This document shows positions 34,205 through 46,599 of a DNA stretch of 64,000 bases, one piece after another. Location: positions 1,178,001-1,242,000 of the forward strand of contig JAVHKY010000027.1 of the NCBI GenBank assembly GCA_035079385.1. The letters run 5' to 3'. Each line of letters starts with the position of its first letter. Position 1 is the first letter of the stretch. The translations under genes were made by a program, and so were the position numbers. The DNA is from Aspidiotus rigidus (lineage: Eukaryota > Arthropoda > Insecta > Hemiptera > Diaspididae). The notes beneath the pieces are model-generated. The model did no database searches and had not been told where the DNA came from. It saw only the letters and a list, made by a program, of their open reading frames with translations.

Positions 34205-34965
34205 AAATAGCCCGATTTATCGATTGACTCATTTTCTCTTGAGTCAGAAGGAACTTGTAAAGATCAAACACTTGGCCAGAATGAATCAGGTCAAAGTGAA
34301 CATCGACTTAATGGCTCGGAGAAGGCTTACTAGGAAGAGTTTCGATTCCACCACCTCCCCAGAGATTCACACCTGGATAGCAGAAAACGTTGGATTAGAC
34401 TTCTTTTCTTGGGTAGGTTTCTTTGCATTTAGTCCGTGTCCTCCGTCTTTTTGGGTTCCGGCCGGTTTATTACAACCTCAATGCGGTAAAAACTAAAGGA
34501 TCCTATTCCTCTGGCCGAGAGGAGAGGTGTATACTGTGTAACTTGCAACGATTGCCCTGTAGTCTATGTAGGGATAACTGGCCGTCAGCTCCAAATAAGA
34601 ATAGCTGAGCACAAGAAGGCGTGGGAGACGGGTAAATTGGGCGAGTCGGCCTTTGCCGATCATTTAACTGAAAATGGTCATAAGTTTAATGAGGAGTCAG
34701 ACCTCATATTTTAAACGCATGGCTTTGGAAAATATTGAAATTATACGACACCAAAACAACAAAGAATCACCATTTTAAACAGGTATATTCCAGAAGAGGG
34801 TTTGATTGAACTAATCTATGAGAATGATTCACATTTCGATGACTTGCTGGTTCAATCATGATTTTCGAGTTGATTTCCTCTGTCTTCATTTAATGATTAT
34901 GTTGGGTTCAGTCACTTTAATTTGTTCACAGATAGTTTTTCAACCGAAAGTGCACGGTAGCTGTA
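34205..34965 (+). mobile_element. Penelope-like element 2, 3' part only
   Basis: Linker VKIKHLARMNQVKVNIDLMA from ~34257, then after frame changes GVYCVTCNDCPVVYVGITGR (34526 onward), QLQIRIAEHKKAW and GESAFADHLTENGH, stopping at 34714. This copy keeps the GVY/YVG form of the GIY-YIG signature, closer to canonical than copy 1. The 3' region 34768-34860 (AACAGGTATATTCCAGAAGA, CACATTTCGATGAC) matches copy 1's end and runs to AACCGAAAGTGCACGG. RT is absent. Confidence 0.88.
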
Positions 34966-34969
34966 TTTA

Positions 34970-37900
34970 TTGTGGTTTCTGTAATCTGATACTCATTTAT
35001 GACTACACTTCTCTGTTTCATTATGTATAACCATAAAATTCAAGAACGCATTGATTCTAATTTACCTAACTTACTATAACACACATAAACAGCCTTTCTA
35101 TCACAAACGAGAGATCAGAGAAGTGTTTATAATTAAGAACATGCGGTCTTGAAACGAATTGTAAAAAAACTATCACGCGAAGAGTAAGAAAACAACGATG
35201 GTTTCAATTTTCAGAAAAGAAATTCAGATTAGACTATTTGGTCCTTCTCAATACCAATGTTTGTTACCCTATCAATTAATGAAGTACGTAAATACCAACT
35301 TCTAAACCACAAATTTCGAAAACGATCTCATGATCTGATCTTTGGGATTCCTCATTACTCTTGCACACGTAACTTCAATGAAAAATAGTGCGATTTATCT
35401 GGAATCAAAATCTACTTCGATGAATCATTTTGTTGTTTGGGCTTATTATTCTGACGTAAACAGTGATCTCTTAAACTATAACAGAGATCGCAAGATGTTT
35501 TCAACCCCGAGTATAGATATAACAGAAGCCACATACGAGTACAATCTACTCTTACCTGAACTCGTGACTAGCCTTGACCATTTCTTTGCAAATGATGGCA
35601 TTCGACTTGATAGGAAAGTGTACATCAAAATTATTACGACGGACCGGTTTTATTTTTGCCCGAAAGAAATAAAAATATTATGGAAAAGGTAGCCCGCATA
35701 CGATTCGTTTATTACACGCACAAAATGTTATTAGATTGGTAACTTCATCGTACTACCAGTCTGGAATGGGCTATTGTACGCGGAAATGACGATTTTGGCA
35801 ACACGCGACGAGTCTCGAACACGAATTTTGCCCGCAGTTCGCACAAATGAACATGTAGTACTATACACAATCATCGTCGCTGTGAGCTTAAAACACTATA
35901 TCACAATATTCCGAACATTTTTTCGACCAACAATGGGAAGACGAACTTCTTTTGGGCAGAACTGTCTCGGACAATGTGGTTCCGACTCGATTTGACCCCG
36001 TTATCGTTAAAATCAACTTGTGGAAGACGAATGCCTCCTCCTTTAATGCGATTTTTAATAGCGTTATTATACAGAAACGCGCGAGAGAATCGATGACAAG
36101 AACATTTGTACGATTAATTTACGAATAATTTCGACTGTCTTCAATTTCATCAATATCCACGACTTTAAGAGAGAGAGAATTTTTAATACCTAATTGTTCG
36201 CGGAGCACACCTTTCATTCACCCTTACTTTGATTGAGTGCCAAAATCAGAAGGCGCAAAAATAAAATAATAAATAAATAAAAACATTTCGTGAACTCTTA
36301 TAATTATAATACGTAATATACGCTAAGATATAGCCTCGTAATCTTTCGGACTTAAATACCGTAGATACATTTTATACGAATTTTTCAGGTACTTTAATGT
36401 GTGTGCACGTTTCACGTCGCTTCGAAAGCCCCTGGTCATGAACTTCAACTATTTCGGAAATTCCGCCGTCGATTTTAGCGTATATAGTAGCTGAATCAAG
36501 GATTTAGACTTTATAGGTAGAGTACAGTATAATATCTGTACGTCTGATCAGAAATTCACTCGATTTGTACCCGCAGACAAATAGACACTTAGACATGCTA
36601 CGCCTATAAATCATCGATATATGCCCTTTCCTATACCAGATTACGATGTATTTTGGATGCTGTCCAAATTGTCAAGAATCAGAATATTATACGGTAAACA
36701 TGAAAGCTCCGAATAAGCGTACGCAACTTAAACAATTTTTTTTTTTTTTTCGTTGCTCTTTTGCGCGCAGAACCCACGTCAGAATTTTTACGAATTTAGA
36801 GTAGACTGCTTTTCGCCTCTTTTTTTTCTCTCACTCACTCTCTTAGTCGCGTGTAACAAAGTCACCAGCCTAAAAATTTAGCACAACAGCAGAAATAAGA
36901 ACAATACTTGATACCGCAAAACGCGTACACTTAATTTGCTGCAGATACTCATTAATACAGGGCAAGAATTTTATTCACCATCAGAACATCTTTTTTTCCT
37001 CCATTTACTAATTCTCGGAAACTTTCCACAATATGATGATTTTTTTTTTTTCGTCAACTATCTGTCACTAGACAATAATGCTAGAAGATAAATTACACCC
37101 GTCAGAACGAAATGACATGATGAAAGTTAGGAGGCAAAGTTGACAAGATAGCCGACAGTGGAAAGATTAGTACTGACTTACAAATTACCACCTACTGCGA
37201 AGATAGAGAGTTACAGCAAATCACTGCCAGATTGCCCCCTAGAAAATGAATATTCTCGAAACCTCGCACGTGTAACACAGTTCAGGGTTGGATCTTCAGC
37301 GACAACAGTAAGTTGTGTACGTAATTGACGAAAAATTACAACATATGTTTTCAACAATTTAGCTGCTGCACTGTCGACATGTCATGGTCGACTTGAATCA
37401 AGGGAGAGGGTAATTCAATTTTCACTCTTGTACATGTCGTACAGCGAATTTTCTGGTGAGAACATAAATTTTGAAGACAATTTTCTAGTCCTCATTTCTA
37501 ACGATCTTAGACCATGATGACATTTTTAAAAGCTCACCAATTGTGAAAGAAAAACAGGAAATTCACGCCTAAATTATGTCAGTATCCCTATGTTGCAAAC
37601 TACCAACCTGATATCTCGCAGTTATCTTCGGTGATATACTAACACTCTCTCGGAATTAGAAGCAGATTTTCAGAATTAATCCAATTTTCCAAATAACAGT
37701 TGGACATCTCAAGGGAAGGATAGTTGAAAAAGTAAATACAAGATTTGACTCATTTTTGGCCTCAATTCTGAAACCTCTATCAAATTGTGCACTTGAGACC
37801 TACAGAACTTTGATGGCGAATTTTTCGAAGTACCCTCCCCACCCCGATAGAATAGGTTCTCTGCTCAAATTTTGACTTCCGAGCTGGGGTCGTTCTATGA

Positions 37901-38100
37901 CGTCATTAGATCGTTGGAGAGACTTGTTAAAATTTCGACGCTCAAGCTATATACCATAGGAGAGGGAATTGGAGAATTTCTGACCTAATGCTTCCAGAAT
38001 TAATACGATTTGCCAAGCTATTACAAGGTACACCGAAGGGAGGCGCACTCGATGGAGTAAAACGAGGTATAATTTATAATGACCACAGAAATATTTAAAA
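34970..38100. other. No assignable gene; one unassigned ORF and a B unit
   Basis: Unique-looking DNA with T-runs near 36740 and 37040. A 116-codon frame at 35342-35692 (plus) has no recognised domain. A family B unit with GATAGAATAGGTTCTC and an exact TGACGTCA (37898-37905) lies at 37850-37990. Confidence 0.35.
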
Positions 38101-38104
38101 ATAC

Positions 38105-39400
38105 GTCGGAGCGCTTTCGGTTAAACAACCATTGTCAACGGAGACTGAAAGCAACTAAACCAACTACGGCTGGAAGAAATCAGGACTGAACTAGCGAGTC
38201 ATCACGATGTGAATCATACTCATAAACTAGTTCAATGAACTCCTCAACAGGTATGTACCTGTTGAGCACCTTAACGTTGTCGCTATTTAAATGACGGATA
38301 ATTTCTATGTGTTCTTAAGCGATACGTTTAAAATGCGAGTTTTCTCTATGGAGGAAACCTCGGACCCCTCTTCTATACTATGGCCACTAGCAATTAGATG
38401 GTCCGCAAACGCTGATTCACCTAAATTCTTCTTTTCCCACGCCTTCCTACGTTCAGCAACTCTAATTTGTAGCTGAAGGCAAGTCTCGCCGAAGTAAACT
38501 CTCTTACAACCATTATACTCCACCTTGCAAAACACCACCCCACCTCTCGACCAATTGAATAGGGTCTTTTAACTTGAGGAATATAAACTTTAACAGTATT
38601 AAACTCGTAATACAGAGCCGGAGGACACGACTCAATTGAGAAGAGAACTTCCCCAAGAACGGGAGCCTTATCCAACGCTTTCTACTGTCTAGGGTCCGAT
38701 TGCGAGGGAGGGAGGTTGTGAAATGTAGGCATTTCCGAGTAACTTTACCTTGAACCATACAGTCAATATCTAGGTTGACCTCATTTGCTCTGGCCAAGTG
38801 CTTTATAGTCAACAGCACCTTGCGGAAGGCGGACTGATTCAACGGAATACTGGTCAGCCGATGAATTAAGCTGTTAAAAGCAGCGAATTTGTGGGCGACA
38901 GAGCAAAAAGATTTGCCGTGGACAGTAATATCGGTCGAAGATATCTTTACTGTAAATGGCGAGTTCATGGACGTCACGTCATCTCTCAAATCCAAGTAAT
39001 AAATGGACCACCAACTTCCAAGGTAAATTTCGTGGAAAGGTACTGATTGTTTAGATACTTTAGGGACTCCACCAAAAGGAGATCTCGGGGATACCTCTCT
39101 TTGGGGCTAATGCAGACTACCAGTTTCCCACAGAACTGCGGAGCTTGTGGGTTCCTCGCTGCCATTGCAGTTGCAACGGTATCCAAATTTTCTGTTTTAT
39201 TCATTGAAGCGTTCTTTAAAATAATTCTTTCGCTAGGAAAGCGGCAGCCCGAATTTCCTTTGACAACGATTATCATCAGCAAACAAAGAATGGATACGAA
39301 AATTGGTGGTCAAAATAATGCTCTCCTCCCATTCATCTGCAAACCCAGAAACCAGATTTCTTAGTAAGTCATCGCACGTTCGCAACTTCGGTCCAATTTA
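38105..39400 (-). mobile_element. Penelope-like element 3, minus-strand relic
   Basis: Read on the minus strand from about 39350: LFADDN (possible palm box), ESLKYLNNQYLSTKFTLEV, then VHGKSFCSVAHKFAAFNSLI, LTIKHLARANEVNLDIDCMV and RKRWIRLPFLGKFSSQL (38995-38513). The endonuclease follows in a third frame: GCKRVYFGETCLQLQIRVAE and ESAFADHLIASGH (38538-38305). The 3' end matches copy 1 down to ~38105 (inverse of AACCGAAAGCGC). The linker reads through where copy 1 has TAA, so that stop is private to copy 1. Confidence 0.87.
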
Positions 39401-40640
39401 AAAGACTTGATGGTATTTTCTTGCACGCTACATTTATAACGATGGTAATAGTAGTATCTTCATCCTTCAGCTAAAAGACGACTCGACTGAACCACGGACG
39501 AGATACCGTACCTCCATTCGCGAGTGCGATTACCTATTTGTATGTACTCTCCTGCATAGTACTCATGGTGAAGTGAGCATTCGCGGACGGGCTGTTTATT
39601 TACAAAACAGACAGCGTGAGAATGCTTTTAAAAACGTTTCAAGTGTTGTTATCGTTTTCAAGTAGTGTAGACGTATATTTAAGGAAGGCAAACGAATAAG
39701 TGCAGGAGTATATTTTACATAGACTTCCCATAAAATAGGACTCGTGTGTAAATTTGTTTCTTTTTTTACTTCACTCTACTCTTTTCCTCTCTTCCTTTCT
39801 TAATCGACAATTACGGCTACTATTTTGTATGCTGGAAATTCTAGGTCGGGTTCCACGAATCTATGAAGCGTGTAATGACGCATCCACTTTAAGGTAAACT
39901 CATTCGTGGAAGGTCTATTAAAAACATCGTCGGACGACGCGCAGCATTCTGGCAAGAGTCAAAAGAATGATACGCTGCGGCGGCGGTATTTCGGATTGTA
40001 TTATTGTATATATGTTGTATTATATAGTATTATTATGTTTATTTTCGGACCAACGGCGTGCCATGATATCATGATACCACGCGAAAGGCGTACGGTTAAA
40101 AAGCCGACGCGACGTGCTCCTAGTAGTTCGAGTGACCCCTTGGAACTGAGCTTCTATGCGTAGGCTTATGGTGTTGACAGTATTCCATCGCGGTGAGATG
40201 GCTTAATTTATTTACCGACTTAGTCTAATATTCCAGGCCTCGTCGCAACATTCGATATCGTACATTATAACGAATCGAAAATTAAATTGGCGCGTGAAGA
40301 GGTACTGAAAAACTTGCGAACACTACTCCAGAGACCAAATTTAATACTTCCCTCAAAGGCTTCAAACCTCGTAGAATTCAAAGAGTTTATTGGAGTCTTT
40401 ATCGAACGTCAAAAATTCACTCTCCTGATGTCAGAAAAGGAAAGGAGAGAAAATAAGATGAAAAATAAAATATAAATTTCTCCATTTCATGGAAAAACAT
40501 TGAATCATGTATGTCTTTGGGTTTTTAAAGAAATACAAAACAAAGATACATCAATCTCAATTATATCGATATATCGATACATAGATTCAGGACTCAACTG
40601 CTATCGTAAAATTAGCCTTCATTATAGGACTACCCTACAC
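39401..40640. other. No gene recognised
   Basis: CpG-containing unique-looking DNA. The frames at 39906-40163 and 40287-40475 have no recognised domain; the former has one hydrophobic stretch (YYCIYVVLYSIIMFIF). Confidence 0.3.
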
Positions 40641-40788
40641 GTATATACAACTTGGTATATTTTAGCGCTCCTGCTGTAGTCGGGCGTGGTACGTCCCTTC
40701 TGCGGCAGGTTCAGGTCAGTTGGTAGCCCATGATGAAACTTGTAGAAATCTTATTTGGACTTGCAGACGTTTTCGCGAGAACAGATAT

Positions 40789-41247
40789 TCAGTAACAAGA
40801 AGAACTCTTCATTAGCGAAGAGCGAAACGTCACTAGCAGCGGGTATGTCCCTGACTCGAGCCATCGTAGGCAAAAGGGATACACAAGTATACAAACAGTA
40901 GGCGTCAAAAGAAATCCAGTTACATTTGTGATATTATTAACGATGTTGATGATGAGTGAAAAGAGTGAAATTGTTGGTATCCGCCTTGAACCATTGGTCT
41001 GAGTACCTGTACGGTCTGTACATAGGGTATGAAATAAATGAGACAATGGTCTTACAAGGGCATCTTCTTTATAATCTGGTATGTATTTCCTAAATTCCTT
41101 CATACGTTTTCCAAAGTGGGAACACTGATTATGTCTTGTCAATGATGGTCCTAAACGTAGATTGCTTGACTGGGCGTACGATTTTCTGCGTGAATAACGT
41201 ACGGGCGCGCACATTGCGTGAATCAGTGTGACCAAAATGATCCTCAT
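40789..41247 (-). CDS. Unidentified secreted-protein-like ORF in repeat X
   Basis: 152 codons on the minus strand. The N-terminus MRIILVTLIHAMCAPV is a short hydrophobic signal-peptide-like segment followed by a basic RYSRRKS stretch. A second copy at 55079 starts MRVILVTLIHAYAHLHVTHA and keeps AQSSNL before breaking. At about residue 67 the DNA reads GCCCTT|GTAAGA, a good splice donor, so the real exon may be ~67 codons (ending YIPDYKEDAL) with the rest intronic. The 300 bases upstream are also shared with the 54755 copy, so duplication included flanking DNA. Function unknown; it may be a duplicated host exon or part of an uncharacterised mobile element. Confidence 0.35.
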   Translation of the reverse strand: MRIILVTLIHAMCAPVRYSRRKSYAQSSNLRLGPSLTRHNQCSHFGKRMKEFRKYIPDYKEDALVRPLSHLFHTLCTDRTGTQTNGSRRIPTISLFSLIINIVNNITNVTGFLLTPTVCILVYPFCLRWLESGTYPLLVTFRSSLMKSSSCY

Positions 41248-41540
41248 TAATTTCCCTTTTCAAACGTGTGTATTTTGATCATGAAATGACTCTCAGAAAA
41301 ATAAGTAGCACGCTGTAACCATGAGAGCTAAATCACGTGAAGATATTATATGTTCTAAAGGAAAGTATGAGCAACATTTCTGTACACTTCTTTCTATATT
41401 TTGGGAAGTATTCAAAAAGTGTCAGTTTGAAGTAGTTTTCAAGCATTGAAACGCTAATTTGTAAGAAATCTAAAGGAGATAGCAAATGGCATCGTGTTTA
41501 GTGTGAAAAATACTTCCAAAAATTTGAAATTTGTTCATGA
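41248..41540 (-). repeat. Repeat X, copy 1, upstream part
   Basis: The reverse complement matches 54755-55080 in order: GAACAAATTTCAAA, AACACGAT.CC.TTTGC, GAAGTGTACAGAAATGTTGC, TCATACTTTCCTT and CTGAGAGTCATTTCATGATC. Confidence 0.75.
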
Positions 41541-41544
41541 GTGT

Positions 41545-43455
41545 TAATCGAAAAAATAGTCGTCAAAAAGAGCTATGCTTTGTTTCCATTTATGTTAACT
41601 CTGATAAAGAAATGTGGTCCTCCGAGGACCGAGTATGGTCTCGACGTAGTCTTTCACTAAGATCTTCTAACGAAATATATAAAATTTTCCTTTTCAAAAT
41701 TAATGGGTATCAGACAATCGAATCTTATTTACTTCTATTTATCTAATTTTGATGCCCTAAAACATGCTTGCGAAGCTTTTCATTAAATTATTATTTGAAA
41801 GTCATTCCTCGTAGAAAAGTAGACAAAAAAAAAATGCGGGTTGAGATTCAACTAATTCATAGAAAGACCACTCGAACGATATCACATGATTATTGAATTT
41901 GATGATTCGAGATGGTTTAATGTCAGCGTCTACAAAACAGATTGTTAGCAATCGCGGTTTATTATTTCTTTCGACAATAAGCGAAAAGAGCGACATCCAG
42001 CCTTCTTGCAGGATCTAATCATAATTGTCTACTTCAAGATTTAGATCATTATTCTCTTTTACAAACTGTCGCGCGAATGAATACTCGAGTACCACCTCCA
42101 TAACAAACAAGCGTGATAAGGCAGATAGGACATCGTCGCTATTTCGAGAATTTCACCATTCGAACCAATATATGTGAAGCGACAAGAAGACAACGCGAGA
42201 AAATAATAATGAAATGGTACGATTACAATATTGTCGGTAGCAAGGATGATGTGTAAGTGTTCTTCGCACCAATACGCCGAGTGTAATGTCAAACCGCGCG
42301 GCTGAGAAATGAATTGTCAAAATACTTACGTACCGTGAAGCACGCTCCGTTTTGATCCAGTATTTTTGACATTTTAGCCTACCAGACATCGTACAGTTAT
42401 AGGTAGAATCATACTGGAAAACCTGCGAGCAACGTATCTATGCGAGCATTTTGCGAACGAATGTAATAATTTTAAATTTTATCGAAAAATGCGTCTCGAG
42501 AGCTCGTTTATCATTATTTTTTATAGCTCGCTGCTAGGTCTAATAACGGCGACAGTATAGCGACAAAAAAAGGAGCCACTTTCAAAGATTTTCCAGTTGA
42601 TGGGTATGGTTTCTCTCTTCTCTCATTTTTTTCTTTCCTTTATCATCATCCAGCGCTGGTATATTTTATCGAAACCTAAGGGTAAATTCGATTGGAGCTC
42701 GAATTCACCCGGGGTCACGTAGTTTAAAAATCCACTGCACCACCGTCAGCGTCAGTGTTATGAATACTATGCTGGCTAAGTGCACGCGTGTCAACTATAC
42801 CAATACGACAGACTGTACTTTAAATTTTTCATCTATCTCGTATGTTGCATCGTATAATATGTTCCGATACGTTGAGAGTCTCGAAACCGCACTAGTCACC
42901 ATGAAGTTGACTGCGTTCTCGTTTCGAGGATACTCGAGTTTCAGCTAATACAGCATTTTTGTTTTACAATTTACTCATATTAGATGGCTATCACGCTAAA
43001 CCTTTCAACCGTTAAGTTCACATATCGTTTTTGACAGCTGAAAAGCGTTCTCTTTTTTTTTTGTATATACTTCAGTTCGTGTAAGAATAGACCATGACAG
43101 CTCACTCAGTCTAATGTTCTCAACAAGAAGGGAATACTATGAACCTCGCGAAGTTTTCTTTTTTTCCACTCAATAAACTGTATCCCAATGGGTGTACACG
43201 AATGTAAGACGGTGTTGAGTAAAGTAGAAGTTTCTATAAAAATATCATATTTTATAGGACATAATAACAGCGAGATCGACGAAGTGAATCTATATGAAGA
43301 CATTATCGTATTAGGTTAATCGGCTGTCGAGAAACATGCTCGCTTTCAAGTTTTCAAATCCTCAAGTCCCTCTCTAAAATTCTGAGAGCGGCCCCCCTCG
43401 ATGAATATTAAAAAACGGGCAAACTTTTCTTCAAATTCCTCTCTACTTTAAGTAA
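41545..43455. other. No gene recognised
   Basis: AT-rich, unique-looking DNA. No defensible exon or repeat found. Confidence 0.35.
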
Positions 43456-43457
43456 AA

Positions 43458-44115
43458 GTGTACAGTGAATCACCCAACCGATGCGCAAACGTGTTGCGAA
43501 TGAAAAACCAACGAACAGGCCCAAATAATTCACTTCACTCAGATGATCAGTTTGTACAGCAAATAGCTCAAAAAAACCTCTCAACGCGACTTCTTATGCT
43601 AATCCAACTTTCGACTTGCCATGGATCAGGCAGACGACCAGTGCTCAAAAGAATGTATTTCGATTCGCTTAAAAAAAGAAGAGTAGTGAAGAAAGAGCAA
43701 GAAAAGGCCCCAACCTCCGTTCTCATTCCACCCTTGCCTCAGGTGACCAATCTGTCGAACACGGTGCTCGTCAAAGAAGAAGAACTTTTGGAAAAGGAAA
43801 TGAAATATGCTCTTCCAGGGTCCTTAGTTGCCGATCTTACCTTGGTACGTGAACGCAGTGACCCAATTTGAGGAAGATATCAAAAATTGTTTCATCGACG
43901 ATGTACGAACACCCCACGAAACCAAGGCTATAGTAATATCACTCAAGAAGAAAATTAATAATAATAATCTGAGCATCAAAAAAGCTGACCGGGTAATTCG
44001 ATAGTTATATTGGAACGAGAAGCTTATGACCGGAAACTTATGACATTCATTCAGGACCATCACGGAGCTAAAACATTTTGTAATATGATCAGGACGTGTA
44101 GTTTATCATTCCTGA
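43458..44115 (+). pseudogene. Penelope-like element 6, N-terminal part
   Basis: Frame one (43458-43871) reads RRPVLKRMYFDSLKKRRVVK and PQVTNLSNTVLVKEEELLEK, matching the region before the RT in Penelope proteins ('NLS...L...E..LL.KG'). From ~43838 another frame gives TQFEEDIKNCFIDDVR and INNNNLSIKKADR. One more shift gives NSIVILEREAYDRKLMTFIQ, the same KADKGN-type block that opens the RT at 27365. The RT palm and endonuclease are missing; repeat X begins soon after. Its sequence differs enough from copy 1 to suggest a different lineage. Confidence 0.75.
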
Positions 44116-44169
44116 CTCTAAGGAATGTTCTATTACCACCGTAAATCCCATCCTTTCTTGTCTGTACGA

Positions 44170-44580
44170 TCTTATAAGATTTAAGACTAGGAAATATACA
44201 TTTTTTTATTTTGTATCAGTCCATAGAGGTTTAGAAATTACCATAATGAAAATCCATGCATGTAATTTGAGCGAGAATGGAGTGTTTTCTAGGTTAAACT
44301 TTGAAGTGAAAAAAGATGAAACATGAAGAGCGAGGATAATCCTTTAATTCTCATTCAATTCGTTTCATAATTACGAGGCATGCTGAGGAAGACCTAAATA
44401 AAATGTTGACATCGAGCAAAGAACTGATTTCATTGCCTTCGCTTCTGAATAGTCAATTTTTAGCCTTTTTCAAACTTTGAAACAAAATTCCGAAAAACTG
44501 AAAGGAGATCCCTAAAAACGACCAACGCCATGATGTTCAGCGCACAAAGTACTTTTAGAAACACCTTTGCCGTCGCATCA
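44170..44580 (+). repeat. Dispersed repeat X, copy 4
   Basis: Shares TTTTGTATCAGTCCATAGAG, GAGCGAGAATGGAGTGTTTT, CTAAATAAAATGTTGACATC and CGAAAAACTGAAAGGAGAT blocks with 30540-30960. It has no poly-A expansion where copy 2 has 35 A. Confidence 0.75.
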
Positions 44581-44584
44581 ATCC

Positions 44585-45090
44585 GACTTAGCTGTATGCG
44601 GTGAATTTTTTCAATTCATTAAAGGTTTTACTGAGTGGTTTCCTGCAATTTCCAAATTTAAAGAGTCAATTACATTGAATAGAGTAGAGTAACTGCAAAA
44701 ATTTCCAGTATTAGGTCCGGTGATGATAAGGAAATAAAATTTTTATTGTTGAAAATGAGATATGAAGAAGCACTTACAGATTGAAAAACACCATTTATGA
44801 TACTGGAATTTGAAAATATCATTTTTGTTAATACCCTTCTTATTTTTGATTGATACATAGATGGTTAGAAGTCGAGTATCTAGCTGCTTATTTCAAAATT
44901 GATTTTTTTTTTTACATACCTACAGCAGGTATGAAGCTGATTAACGTGAATAGTTAGCTATATTGCATATCCATAAAAGTTTAGAGTACAATTATAAATA
45001 AATCTTAGTAAAATATTGGCTGCAATGTGAAAATTCGGGTAACTCGTTCAATACAGAAACTAAAAGGTTACTCCGTACCTCCACAAAGAC
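44585..45090. other. No gene recognised
   Basis: Nothing identified between repeat X and the Jockey fragment. Confidence 0.3.
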
Positions 45091-45094
45091 TAGA

Positions 45095-45450
45095 AAATTG
45101 ACTTAGAAAGAGCTGAGACTTATGCTCAGCTTGAGAACAGATTTCAACCACATGATCTTCCCACAAACATCAAACCTGATCTACTATAAACAGAAGATGA
45201 AGAAGTGAAACTATTTTCTCCAAATGAAATTCAAACTATGGTTAAAAGAAAACTCAATCCAAAGAAAGCACCAGGACATGATCGAATCTGAGCCCGCATA
45301 CTGCGAGAGCTCCCGTGTAACGGCCTTGTCATGTTGACATACCTTTACAACGCCCCTAATACGAGCCTAAGCAATGGAAAATGGCTAAGAATATTAATGA
45401 TCTTCAAACCAGGTAAACTATCATCCAATACCATTGCGCTCAGTACCGTA
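45095..45450 (+). pseudogene. Jockey-type RT N-terminal fragment
   Basis: Reads FSPNEIQTMVKRKLNPKKAP, GHDRI, then a stop (TGA at ~45288), then ARILRELPCNGLVMLTYLYN. This is the first conserved RT block of Jockey-type elements, 'F(S/T)P.E....I..LN..KAPG.D.I...IL..LP'. The MIFKPGK match follows in another frame (~45395-45420). It is cut off before the catalytic region. It is a separate insertion from the 21.6-24.5 kb copy, whose equivalent block differs (LALNKSPGSD). Confidence 0.8.
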
Positions 45451-45469
45451 AGTACAAAGAATTGGCACA

Positions 45470-46093
45470 ACAATTAGAAAGGCGCTCGAATTAAGCCAAG
45501 CATTCGACCGAGGCTGAATGAGTGGGCGGCTCCTTACTTGGCAACAGCGAGCAGCGCTGTAGGTTCAACATAACACGGGTATACAATGAGAGATCGACAA
45601 AATTTTAATAATATGAATTTCAAAAATTATAGATCTTCGCAGAAAATTAGAGACTATGAAAGTTGTAGCTCTTGAAATTTTAGAGCAAAAAAGTTTGACG
45701 TAAGGATGCTCAAGACTCGTACTTATCATCAACCAATACTATTGTTCTCATTCTCAATCCACCTATTTACCGGTAACGACCCCTAGTCAATTTAGATTCT
45801 AGTTTTTTAATCTTCTTAATCACTTTAATTTTCGGTTCATACAAAGAAGCATGGGTTGTATCGAGAACTTTTCATTCCTTATCTACCAAACAGTTTTTTC
45901 AATCCCACTTTTTTTTTCTTCTTTCTTCTTTTTTTGAAGTTTTAATCAGTTTTTACATTCAATAAAGAATAGTGAAGAGACGATATTACAGGCAATTCGT
46001 ACTTTAAATCATTACAAAATTTTAAATCCACGTTCTGCACATCGAAAATAATGTAGAAAAAATAAAAAGAAAATACGGTAAAAGCAGAGCTAG
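45470..46093. other. No gene recognised
   Basis: Nothing identified. T-rich tract at 45905-45940. Confidence 0.3.
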
Positions 46094-46327
46094 GTAATTT
46101 TAATTAAAAACGAACAGCTGGTACACGTTGAACAGTACGTCTCGTCTGTACTTTGGCTTATGTTAGAAGAGTACCAACACGACTTTTATTTTGATTACCA
46201 ACGTCACAGAAAACGGGAGCTTTTTTGTCTTCCAACCTCGAGCGACAACGTCGACGTCGCCGTCAACAATACCAGCAACGTTTTCATAGAAAATTGCGAC
46301 CCCTCAAATACGACTGAGAAAAAGTAA
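46094..46327 (+). CDS. Possible terminal exon, unidentified
   Basis: 77 open codons without an ATG, ending in TAA. A possible acceptor CGAACAG|CTG at 46117/46118 would give 69 codons. The stretch from EQYVSSVLWLMLEEYQHDFY to a polar, Asn/Thr-rich end (SNVFIENCDPSNTTEKK) has balanced composition in CpG-containing DNA. No family recognised. A separate 81-codon frame starts at 46337 in another phase. The length alone is compatible with chance. Confidence 0.2.
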   Translation, partial: VILIKNEQLVHVEQYVSSVLWLMLEEYQHDFYFDYQRHRKRELFCLPTSSDNVDVAVNNTSNVFIENCDPSNTTEKK

Positions 46328-46599
46328 AAAATACATATGTCAAAATGGAAAAATAAAGTTCAGCATACATTCGCGTGTGAGTACGGAATGTGGGAAAGCA
46401 TAGCGCACAGAAATTACATAATTATTGAAAAACCAACCTTCCAATCTTTAGTAAAGCTGGCAAATTTTTCTCCTTTTTTTCGTGGTGTCATAAACAATTT
46501 TCAAAACACAAAAGTGCATTATATCGTTCAAAAAATTTATGACTATTATTACAGGATGAATGCACGCACAGCGCTTTATTAATAGTGAGAGTGAGAAAA

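Noticed and set aside
46337..46582. 81-codon ORF after the candidate exon
   Set aside because: Different phase from the candidate exon, AT-rich, no recognised domain; chance length in this composition.
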